Assembly: GCA_000320545.1 (NCBI GenBank)
Contig: ADNK01002232.1
Coordinates: 1 to 20,000, forward strand
Length of the DNA stretch: 20,000 nt
DNA from: Bigelowiella natans CCMP2755
Lineage: Eukaryota; Cercozoa; Chlorarachniophyceae
Direction: 5' to 3'
In this document: positions 10,606 to 19,907 of the stretch, one piece after another
Layout of the letters: the number at the start of each line of letters is the position of its first letter
Position numbering within the stretch: the first letter of the stretch is position 1
Program-made: the position numbers and the translations under genes
The notes under the pieces: model-generated
The model's database searches: none
Told to the model about the DNA's origin: nothing
The model's input: the letters and a program-made list of their open reading frames with translations, nothing else

Positions 10606-10744
10606 CTGTGATCAAGAGATGAAGATTTTTCATTTTTTTTTTCCTAGAGCAACATCATGCACTTAGTCATCGTTGTTTTCGTTATTTGAGAAAGATTCAA
10701 TGCTATCATTCATCTTCCTGAAAGAATTCTCTTGACACACTTCG

Positions 10745-12458
10745 CTATTTCGCCATTTCAGTTTTATAATTTGAACTGAATTCACTCATCTTTTTCAACC
10801 TCATCGCATCGGTCCCATGGTCCTCAATGGATTGCAACCCTCCTCGGACATAGTACTTGAGAATTTCGAACGCATCTGGACGGTCCTTGGGAGAAAACAT
10901 CAAGCACCCCTTGAGCAAATTTGCACATTCTGGTGCTGTGTTTGGAGGTGGTCGGAGTTTAAGTTTTCGTGACACAATACCATCAAGAACACGACGCATT
11001 GCTTCACGCACGGTCAAATTCTTGGACTTTGACAATCTTTTCCAATCATCGATGTATGGTGTTTTCCCTTTCCACAAAATCTCCCATGCCGTAACGCCTG
11101 CTGCCCACACGTCGGATTTGCAAGTGAAAGTTCTCTCCAATAGACCTTCGGGGGACACCCAGAACACTGGAAGCTTCTCATCCGCTTTACCCACATGCTG
11201 TCCGCTAGGAGTACGCACCGATAGACCAAAATCGGACAACTTTGGGGTCCAGTCTCCGGCAATGAGTATATTTCTGCATGCAACGTCTCTGTGTACTATT
11301 TTGAAAAGATGTAGATGCATAAGTCCAAGAAACACGCCAGTGATTATTTTCCAGAATCTCTTCGGTTCCAGGAGATCAAATGCATCGTGGAGCTGGTTCA
11401 AACTCCCCAATTCGCACATCTCAGTGAGAAAACCTAGATTTCCTTTTTTCACATTGAGAGTAATCCCGATGAATCTCACGATGTTTTGTTGGCCGGCTAC
11501 CATCATCAAAAACATGGTCTCCTTCTTCGACTCTTCAATGTCTGTATTCTCCTTACCATCTGTCTTCAGAACCTTCCAGGCTGCCCTGATACCCTCAGCT
11601 TCGTCAGACATCAGCATGACACTGTAGGTCACAGCAAAATTTCCTCTTCCGAGTTCTTTCACCTTTTTGATGTTCGATTCGTCAAAAATGAATCGCTCAT
11701 CTAAACTCTTAGCATGGGTCGAAGATTGGCTTTGTCGGCAACGATAAACATGTCGAGAGTCCTGTACGCAATTTGCATATTCGTTGTCGTGTCGAGAGTC
11801 CTGTACGCAATTTGCATATTCGTTGTCGTTTAGAACGTATAGGGAATCATACTTTCTGATGGCTGAAGAGCCATAAATCTGAATTTGTTCATCTTCCTCG
11901 CCCTCTCCTTGCACTTCGTAGGCATCTTCGGGAACCCCATTCGAGGGCTTCGACTTGTGTTCTCCTTCAGCCTCACTGGCTCCATTGGCTATGTTCAAGA
12001 TACGGCCTACGATTTCAGTTAAGCTAATAACATCGTTGTTAAGGTCCTTCAGTTTATTCATGGCCACAGTCAGTTCATTCTTAGTATGGGCTCTAACTGA
12101 ATCCTCACTAATTTTGAACAAATCTTTGGTGCTGGCAAATAAACTTTTGGCAAGATCCTCAACAGAGACTTGGATTTTCCCCAACACCTCCTTCGAGAGC
12201 TTGGTCTCCGCCTTAATAGTGCTCGATGCATCCGAATAATTAACGTTGGGGTTGTTTTCGATACTGACAATACAACAAATGATGACGAGGATGATGATGA
12301 TGATGATAAAGTGATTGATTGATGATGATGCCGATATGGTTCGTAGCATATACACACAACAATATATATGTATATATTAATTATGTACATATATATTATG
12401 TGTAATGAATAAATTATAAATATATAAAACATTACAAATTTAGACTTTGTCCTGCCTC

Positions 12459-12492
<34 letters not shown>

Positions 12493-12589
12493 AATATATA
12501 ATAAATATACATCGTTATGAATTGGCATATGCATACTCCTTTATTCTAATATATAAATAAATATGAATTAATATTAGTATATGTTGATA

Positions 12590-12627
<38 letters not shown>

Positions 12628-15600
12628 ATGTGTGTGTGTGTGTGTGCCTATTCGACCTCCTACCTGGGGTTCCTCTTCTTCCTCGCATCTTTCTTCTGAT
12701 TTCGTCCTGCCTTCTCGGCATCTTGCCCGTCTTTCTTCACCTCTTTGTCAGCCTCTTTCCTATTATCCTCCGCCTCTTCACGTGTCTTTTGAATCTGGGC
12801 CTCATTGATGAGAAATTCCACAATATCGCCGTTACCCTCTTTAAAAGCGTGTTCAAACGCGGTTTCACCTGTGGTAACAAAACAATATTTTTGCCGTTGC
12901 GGACAACAAAATCAACTAATCAATCAGAATCCTTTCATCAACATCTCCGCAATACAAACAATGCTATCTTTCGTAGATGGTAAACAAAGGCGAAAGCAAG
13001 ATCGAAGCAGACCTAAATCAATTTCTAATTAATTTTTTAAATAAATATCCATCGAATTAAGTGACAATAAAACACAAATAATCCTCTCCCTTCCCCTCTT
13101 GATGAACACCTTCCCGTCTTGTGAAATGGCAACCCAGATTAACGATAAAAATGAAAATTAAAAGAAGCAAAATTCTGCTGTAGAGAGCATTCCAAACTTG
13201 TCCATGATAACAAAATCGAAAAACTCTCAGCAATTCTTTTTTCCCCGAGCTAATCCATTCTGCAACTAGGCATTACTCACACTGCAACTGCTGATCTCTA
13301 CCAACTTTTTGCTACTTGCTACCGCTGCTACTGCTAATGCTGCTCCAAGCACACCCACCGTTTTCATCCTTAGCTTCGATGTTTGCCTTGATGCCAACCA
13401 GATACTTGACAATGTCCAGATGACCGCTTTCGGCGCCAAGAAGTAACGGTGTCTTACCTAATAGTGGCCAACATACCATAGCGAAAGCAACACCGAAGCA
13501 GTCTCAAATCATTTTCGATCGAAATGAATCACAATGAAACACAAATCTTCCTCTACCCTCCCTCCTGACAATCGCACTCCCATCTTGCGGAGTTGTAGCG
13601 CAAGGTCAACGATGAGAATAGTGATCAATGGAAAAACTCTTCCATGAAATTAAAACCGAATCTTGATGCGCAATAAAATAAAAAGACTCTCAGCCATTTT
13701 TTCTCACCGTGCTATTTGATGCTGCAACTACATAGCCTAGGCATGAATCGCACTGCAACTGCTGATCATCTACCAACTTCTTGCTACTAGCTACCGCTGC
13801 TACTGCTAATTCTGCTCCAAGCACACCCACCGTTTTCATCCTTAGCTTCGATGTTGGCCTTGAAGCCAACCAGAAACTTGACAATGAAAAGATGACCGCT
13901 TTTGGCGCCAATAAGTAACGGTGTGTTACCTTATGGTGGCGAATATGCCATAGCGAAAGCAACACCGAAGCAGTCTCAAATCATTTTCGATCGAAATGAA
14001 TCGTAATGAAACACAGATCTTCCTCTCCCCTCCCCTCTTGATAATCGCACTCCCATCCCGTGGAATTGAAGCCCAAGGTCAACGATAAGAATCGTCCTAT
14101 TTATATTTATTTTCAAACACTCCTCCTCCAATTCCCTCCAACTCGGTCGCAATGAAAGAAAAAGACTCTCAGCCATTCTTTTCTCACCGTGCTAATCGAT
14201 GCTACAACTACAAAGCCTAGGCATGAATCGCACTGCAACTGGTGATCTCTACCAACTTCTTGCTACTTACTGCCGCTGCTACTGCTAATGCTGCTGCAAG
14301 CACACCCACCTTTTTCATCCTTAGCTTCTATGTTTGCCTTGATGCCAACCAGGTACTTGACAATCGTGAGTTGACCCCTTTCAGCGCCCGAATGTAACGG
14401 TGTCTTACCTAATAGTGGCAAACATGCCATAGCGAAAGCAACGCCGAAGCAGTCTCAAATCATTTTCAATCGAAATGAATCGTAATGAAACACAGATCTT
14501 CCTCTCCCCTCCCCTCTTGATAATCGCACTCCCATCTCGTGGAATTGAAGCCCAAGGTCAACGATAAGAATCGTCCTATTTATTTTCAAACACTCCTCCT
14601 CCAATTCCCTTCAACTCGGTCGCAAAAAAAGAAAAAGACTCTCAGCCATTCTTTTCTCACCGTGCTAATGGATGCTGCAACTACACAGCCTAGGCATGAA
14701 TCGCACTGCAACTGCTGATCTCTACCAACTTCTTGCTACTAGCTACCACTGCTACTGCTAATGCTGCTGCAAGTACGTCCACCGTTTTTATCCTTAGCCT
14801 CGATTTTGGCCTCTTCCTGCTCAATCAATCGCTTCAGAAAGGCAAGATCGTTTCGATGAACAGCCCCGAAGATGTCAGACATTGTCCTTCCCCCTACGCC
14901 GGTGCTCTTTAGCGACAGCCTCTCAGTTATCGCATCCATTTGCCGCATAGCGTTGTTGCCCAACACTCTGTGTGCTGATTGTTGCAAATTATTGCGATGA
15001 TTTACGAACTCCGATTTGGATATCTGCGGCTGAAATTATTGTCTATTTAAAATGGTCTAGTTCGATGTGTCGCATCCGCTGAGAGTCTTGGAATTTTCAA
15101 AAAAATACTAGAAATATTAAATGAGCCATTCGGTTTTCGGCTACTTTCAAAAAGGGGAAGAAGGAGAATGGGGGGGGAGTTTCGGAATTGAGAAAAGCAG
15201 CGTCCCCCTATCGAGCTACACCGAAAACCTCCTCTGTATACACCCTTACTCGCTGTCAGATTCTACAATTACCCTGAGGGGGACAAAAAAAGCGCCGACC
15301 CTCTTTCCATGCGTATCGACTTAGTTACTGAGGACAAGGATGCACGGTAGTTACAGTATTTTTCCTTCCATTGCCACCACTGTTCTCCACAATCAGGGGT
15401 GGGAGAAGGGCAATCACGATTCATTAACAGTTTTATGATTGACGCAGACCCATGCTCAATGATCGAGTCCCTATTTTCTGCTCCAAGCCCCCAACGGTAA
15501 TCGCACTTGCCTCTAGTGCACTCGTGTCATCTACTGTATCTTCCCATATTCTTCACCTCCCCCCTTTTCCAACTTATTATGTTCTTCTACTATTTTCAGT

Positions 15601-16169
15601 CTGATTTATCGTGGTGTGCACGACCGAGAAAGTGGATGGTTGTTAGTGGTAAGAAGGGAGAGGGGGAGGGGGGAGAGACCGACCATTTCGCATTTTTTCC
15701 TGTTTCTTTGAGTTAAAGTGCTTTAACTTATCGCTCGGTCGTCGATAATACAGTTGCGGGTTCATTGTTGCTATGGTTGCCTGTGCTCGCGAAGCTGATG
15801 ATAAGGTAGGGGTACATAGTAACAGGGCATTTAATTCCCTTGAATGGTTGCAATGATATGTGATTTTCCCAAGTGGCCATGGCCGATGTTACGTGTAATT
15901 GTGTCGCACTGGTGTTTCACCTGTTATTGTAAATTCTAAAATATTCCTACTACTACAACTACTACTACTACTACTACTACTACTATGCTAATGCTACCAT
16001 CATCGTAACCTGCGACCCGTTCTTACCTTCGTTGTCAACCTGAATAGCGGCGATCTTGGTTGTGGGGAGGAGGGCTGCCCGTATAACGTGCGCCATCACG
16101 TCTGGTAGTTGCGCAACACACTCGCAATCAATGTTACGTCTTCGTATGAATAAATTGTAATTGATGCTC
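10745..16169 (-). CDS. Ankyrin-repeat tyrosine-kinase-like protein, multi-exon, 5' end unresolved
   Basis: Proposed exons (- strand): 16169-16027, 14974-14783 (acceptor could be 15029), 14408-14310, 13929-13831, 13457-13359, 12868-12664, 12263-10745; about 784 aa without the missing 5' end. Order: N-terminal helical region, about five ankyrin units with signature NIEAKDENG, a Lys/Glu-rich linker, a probable coiled coil and acidic Tyr-rich segment, then a kinase domain at roughly residues 470-755. The kinase has GRGNFAVTY (glycine loop), AAWK (lysine), HRDVACRNIL (catalytic loop), DFG, and FWVSPE with SDVWAAGVTAWEIL, all close to tyrosine kinases, so it should be active. Joining the ankyrin part to the kinase relies on donor CCCAG|GTAGG at 12663 and acceptor GTCAG|T at 12264, which match in phase 2. 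Otherwise the ankyrin ORF stops at 12660 and they would be two genes. The first exon's membership is tentative. Confidence 0.65.
11752..11829 (-). repeat. Perfect 39-bp tandem duplication in kinase gene coding sequence
   Basis: Two identical 39-base copies (11752-11790 and 11791-11829) encode a doubled 13-residue segment DNEYANCVQDSRH just before the kinase domain. Perfect identity means a very recent duplication or an assembly artefact. Confidence 0.95.
12264..12663 (-). other. Putative intron joining ankyrin and kinase parts
   Basis: Starts with a consensus-like donor GTAGGAGG and ends at GTCAG. It holds TA tracts (12459-12485, 12594-12624), a GT/AC tract (12629-12646) and an ATC tract next to the acceptor, like other introns here. 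Read through as coding, the ATC tract gives an Ile-rich pseudo-membrane segment. Confidence 0.6.
12869..14783 (-). repeat. Tandem array of ankyrin exon plus intron units, about 475 bp each
   Basis: Three 99-bp ankyrin exons start at 14408, 13929 and 13457, i.e. spacings of 479 and 472 bases. The introns between them align along most of their length, and the introns before the first and after the last also align (the last is the most diverged). By hand, introns 14409-14782 and 13930-14309 are about 94% identical with one 6-base indel. Intron 13458-13830 is less similar and has an unrelated stretch at about 13611-13675. The array is therefore a segmental tandem duplication of exon and intron together. 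Confidence 0.9.
14975..16026. other. Long stretch without a supported exon
   Basis: If exon 16169-16027 belongs to the ankyrin-kinase gene, this is one intron of about 1 kb. It contains a (CTA)n tract at 15949-15985. A 67-codon + strand ORF at 15121-15324 has no recognisable features. An unseen small exon here is possible. Confidence 0.4.
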
Positions 16170-16302
16170 CTCAAAAAGATTTTTTAATAATGGCGTCTAT
16201 TCCAATAAGTTCGTCGCAAGATGCGGCCCGAGTCTCTCAGCATTAAAGCCTATTTTCAAATCTCTTGAAGATGTGTCTGAATCACATGAATAAATGCCAA
16301 AA

Positions 16303-16547
16303 ATGCGCCTGCTGCTCTGCTCCTCACGGGTGGTTTTTACTGACTTTGGTTTCGATATGGCTACTATGCGAAGGCAAACGATCGGTCATATGCTGCAAGG
16401 AGTCATCACTGGTATGTGTTGTGTGTGTGTGTGTGTGTGCATTTTTATGTAGTAAATGCAATTTATTGTCATCTCAGGAATTTTAATTCTGCCCTGGGTT
16501 AAGTGCACACGACAGCAACTTGGTGATCATCGTATAATTTATACAGC

Positions 16548-16583
<36 letters not shown>

Positions 16584-16972
16584 GTATATCATTTTGATAT
16601 TGTATAATTTACGTGATTCACCCACGCGTATATGGTTGCGTGTTTTGTGTGCATGATTGAGCTGAGGAGTTTTGTTGTGTGAGTCGTCATTTTGGCTGTT
16701 AAGATGCTGCCTCCTCCTCCTCTTCCTGCTCCTCCTCTTCCTCTTCCTCCTCCTTTTTTATCTTCTCTTCCTAATACACACGTTCCACAAACAACAACAG
16801 GGCTGCTATACCACGGACCGATTCTTGGAGTTGATGAGGATGACCAGTAGTTGCAGCGTTTATGCTATTTTCCTGCTGCACGCATGCTCGATACAACAAT
16901 GCGAATAGCAATATTAAGATGCGCATACCACCTGTATTCGAACTAAAATGGAAACATGTACAAATATGGTGC

Positions 16973-17043
<71 letters not shown>

Positions 17044-17221
17044 TGAATGAGTGTGGGTCGGCGGTTAGCAATGGTTGTGATGATTGCTATTGCTGCATCT
17101 CAGATACGTTGCGGTTAGTAGCTTGGGCCTCGACGCAGTCACGTGTGAGCGATGGCTTGCAATAAAGGTCGAAGCAGCTCTTCCCCAACTCCATATACAT
17201 GTGCAATATATTGTATTGATG

Positions 17222-17274
<53 letters not shown>

Positions 17275-17278
17275 GTGT

Positions 17279-17316
<38 letters not shown>

Positions 17317-17484
17317 TATAAAATATGATATAGAACACGTGTGGAAGCGTTGGACTGGTGCTGTACCCCACATATAACTTGCTGAAACGATGGATTACCA
17401 GCAATACTGGTGGGGAGTCAACCGCGTGCCTTCAGCGCACATTCGCTCCAGATGTTACCATCAATAATACATATGCTTGTAGTA

Positions 17485-17524
<40 letters not shown>

Positions 17525-17723
17525 TACAAATAATGGTTAGATTCTAGAACCACACCCCGCTCACACGGCTTCACATACTTGCACACTTCAAAGGCGTCTT
17601 TAGTTTTTAACGCCTGTGTACCGGGTGCGGCTTTTTGCGGTGTCGGTATTCTGATGTTCTCCTGCAGATCGACATCCCGAGTCGTTTTTCTACAGCTCGT
17701 TCTTCGTCAATGAGATGGTGATA

Positions 17724-17760
<37 letters not shown>

Positions 17761-18082
17761 CATAATCGATCCCAACTATAAATTGCCACCTTTTTAGAAA
17801 AGCGATTCAAACGCCCGCAGAGAGGCATGTTGCGCCTAAATATGCGTGCAGTAGATCGCAATGAGTACATGGTAGATATCTCTTTGGGCGATAGGTGTTA
17901 GCGTTGGCCCTCGACTTAACGCTATTGGCAGCGTGCTTCGGTCTTCGGTTATCTGTCGGGTAGTCTTAGAAGATTGACACTAGTCAGGGCGCAACAGCGG
18001 GAACCGCAATTCAACAATACCTGGCCTTCTTTTGAATGCTATGATCCTATATATCCTGCATGTGGGGCCACGCCGATACACT

Positions 18083-18121
<39 letters not shown>

Positions 18122-18322
18122 GCACACTCACTTACTTACACGCCACACACACACACACACACGCGCGCGCGCGCAATCGCAAGCACAAACGCGCGCGTCG
18201 AGTTGGTTCTAACTTTAATACTATTTCGAAAACGACGTTAGGGTTCAGGGACGCCCAGTGTTTGGGAAGCTTTCGTGTGATCATAAGGTGGTGGTTAGTT
18301 ATTGTCATCATTTAGCAATTAT

Positions 18323-18369
<47 letters not shown>

Positions 18370-18527
18370 TTTGTGTGTGTGTGTGTGTGTACACATAGTC
18401 ATTTTGGACCTCCTACTCTATATCCCTTGGCTTTCTCTCGGTCAGTGTTTGCTATGTGATACAACAGGTCGTTCTATTTGCTTCTGCGATGCTCTCATGG
18501 GGTTCATTTCATGGACGACTGAGTTAA
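16303..18527 (+). CDS. Putative secreted or membrane-anchored Cache-like sensor protein, nine exons, about 209 aa
   Basis: Model: 16303-16411, 16801-16846, 17104-17142, 17402-17487, 17668-17717, 17821-17894, 17964-18061, 18242-18287, 18446-18527, all GT-AG and phase-consistent. The product begins MRLLLCSSRVVFTDFGF, continues through GPILGVDEDDQYVAVSSLG, TGGESTACLQRTFAPDVT, SFFYSSFFVNEM and VDRNEYMVDISLGDSLRR, then FECYDPIYPAWFRDAQ. The last resembles the YDPRxRPWYxxA motif of Cache extracellular ligand-binding domains. NNT sequons and several Cys suit an exported protein. A hydrophobic stretch (ISVCYVIQQVVLFASAML) precedes the stop and could be a membrane anchor. No catalytic output domain follows, so it may be a truncated receptor, or the last exon may splice on at CAG|GTCG (18468). 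Several exons are tiny and the sites were picked by hand; start and end are tentative. Confidence 0.45.
16546..16576. repeat. (TA)n microsatellite
   Basis: TA tract in the first intron of the Cache-like gene model; a GT tract lies at 16418-16439, seven bases after the donor. Confidence 0.95.
16975..17042. repeat. (CT)n(GT)n compound microsatellite
   Basis: CT tract to about 17006 followed by a GT tract to 17042, in intron 2 of the Cache-like gene model. The same pattern recurs at 17223-17315 and 18327-18390. Confidence 0.95.
17223..17315. repeat. (CT)n(GT)n compound microsatellite
   Basis: About 25 CT units (17223-17272), a short ATGTTA spacer, then about 18 GT units, in intron 3 of the Cache-like gene model. 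Confidence 0.95.
17488..17521. repeat. (GT)n microsatellite at a splice donor
   Basis: About 17 GT units beginning exactly at the proposed donor of the exon ending at 17487, so the 5' splice site is the first unit of the repeat. Confidence 0.9.
17727..17756. repeat. (TA)n microsatellite
   Basis: TA tract in the intron between 17717 and 17821 of the Cache-like gene model. Confidence 0.95.
18087..18174. repeat. (AC)n tracts ending in (GC)n
   Basis: Two AC tracts (18087-18117 and 18144-18161) followed by an alternating GC run. All are purine-pyrimidine alternations of the kind that can adopt Z-DNA. Confidence 0.9.
18327..18390. repeat. (CT)n(GT)n compound microsatellite
   Basis: CT tract then GT tract in the last intron of the Cache-like gene model, 55-120 bases before its acceptor. 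Confidence 0.95.
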
Positions 18528-18649
18528 TATTGTACAAATAGACCCAGGAATGAATGCATGATGATGGTGTTCTTGACGTCGTTCCATAAAAATACATTTC
18601 ACCAATGGTTTTGAATGTGGAACTTGATAGTTACACATGCGGTGCGCTG

Positions 18650-19440
18650 CACGCACCGCGAGATGGCTAGACGGCGAAGCAGCTATGCTAGTATCTAGAG
18701 TATGACGTACATTTATAGTGCCTGTACTTGTGTAACAAATGTACTGTTGTGTCCATGTGTGGTCAAAGGTGCGTGCACATGTGCTAGCTAGCTAGCATTG
18801 CTCTGTCGAATCGTGGATTGCGAGGCACTATCTAGCTATGCCATAGCTAGCATAGCATGCTAGCATGCACACACACACACACACACACACACACAATTGA
18901 CCCACACGTTGGCTAAAACTTGCACGTTGTTAGATGCATGGTCATGGCATTGATCTGATGTGTGCTAGTCTAGTGGTGAGCGCAGCAGTCCACGTGCACG
19001 TGCCATTTGCAAATTGCAAGCACGCCACAGCTAGCACAGCTAGACAGCCGAACTAGCTAGCTAGCTAGCGCGCTAGCGCAAGTCTAGAAGTGCTGCCCTG
19101 CTAGATAGTTTGAGTGACAGGCGTTGGCCATTGCGTTGTTTGGTCGTGGCTGTTGCAAGCGGTGCATGCATGCATGCACACACAGTCTGACAGTCTAGCT
19201 AGCCAGGCAGCAGTCATGCATGTCTTTGACGTTGTAGTCCACTGCTAGACTGGTTGTGAGTGTACTCTGCCGGAGCACCGTCATGCGTGCATCGTAACAA
19301 AGCCAATGCGGGTCTCCACAAATCCGGCCACAATGACAACGCAGCACGTCGGTCACAGCCACGTGTGCACGTGCTGTGGACAGGTCTAGACCAGTGGAGG
19401 TGTGACGCACGTTGCAGCCGCTTGCTAGCTTGTGTTTTCG
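18650..19440. repeat. CTAG/GCTAGC palindrome-rich island 3
   Basis: About 25 CTAG tetramers by hand count in about 800 bases, with (GCTA)n runs near 18783-18796 and 19050-19070, plus many GCATGC and GTGCAC words and an AC tract at 18868-18894. It begins about 120 bases after the stop of the Cache-like gene model. Same word content as islands 1 and 2. Confidence 0.75.
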
Positions 19441-19631
19441 GTTGTGCAAGGGTGCAGTGCTTCGCAGGCCTGTGCGCACATCACGCATGGCGCCAATCTT
19501 AGCTTGCGGTCCGGGACCCCGCTGGACCGCCTGCACCTTTTGCAATTGTCCTTTTGTTGTTGAATGGCAATGCTTTCTCTTCTTTTGTCTGTTCATACAA
19601 CATTTTCGCCAAAAATGCAAAATTTCTAAGA

Positions 19632-19907
19632 ATGAGTGCGTACTTGCCTTGGAAGGCGTGCAGCAGTTCAACGCCCCGTGCTCTGGGGCATCACAAAGTC
19701 TGCAGGCGCTGGGGAGGTGGTCCTCCAGAAGACTCTTTCGCCACCCAAGAAACGTTCAAAATGTCGCAAGAAATTCATCCGGAAATCATGTTGCGACAAT
19801 ATCATTTTCAAGTCGCCAAATGCTGGGAACGACACAAAAAAAACCATAATCTCGGAGACCAGGACAGTATTGAAGGGCGACAACTGCGAAGCCTCTGTTA
19901 CGTATAG
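19632..19907 (+). CDS. Candidate short gene or first exon, 91 codons, unrecognised
   Basis: Open frame beginning MSAYLPWKACSSSTPRALG and continuing through GGGPPEDSFATQETF and MLRQYHFQVAKCWERHKKNH to a stop at 19907. The Ser/Arg-rich start could be a mitochondrial presequence and the rest is hydrophilic and protein-like, but I recognise no family. It may continue by splicing beyond about 19860. The opposite strand is also open for 71 codons (19668-19883), so neither strand is certain. Confidence 0.3.
   Translation: MSAYLPWKACSSSTPRALGHHKVCRRWGGGPPEDSFATQETFKMSQEIHPEIMLRQYHFQVAKCWERHKKNHNLGDQDSIEGRQLRSLCYV

Noticed and set aside
12263-12355. N-terminal Ile-rich membrane segment of the kinase ORF
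   Set aside because: It is encoded by an ATC microsatellite lying just before a usable splice acceptor, like repeats in other introns here. The in-phase join to the ankyrin exon is a better explanation, though an alternative membrane-anchored form cannot be fully excluded.
14739-14987. 82-codon - strand ORF as a self-standing small ankyrin gene
   Set aside because: Its start is not an ATG and its end reads into an intron. The AACG|GTGG donor at 14782 matches the phase of the following ankyrin exons, so it is an internal exon.
16672-16908. 78-codon + strand ORF with Leu-rich hydrophobic segment
   Set aside because: The Leu run is a CTC/CTT pyrimidine tract before the acceptor at 16800; only 16801-16846 fits as an exon, in a different frame.
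19195-19671. 158-codon - strand ORF across island 3
   Set aside because: No recognisable family, unusual composition rich in Cys and His, and overlap with the CTAG island; a chance open frame is likely.
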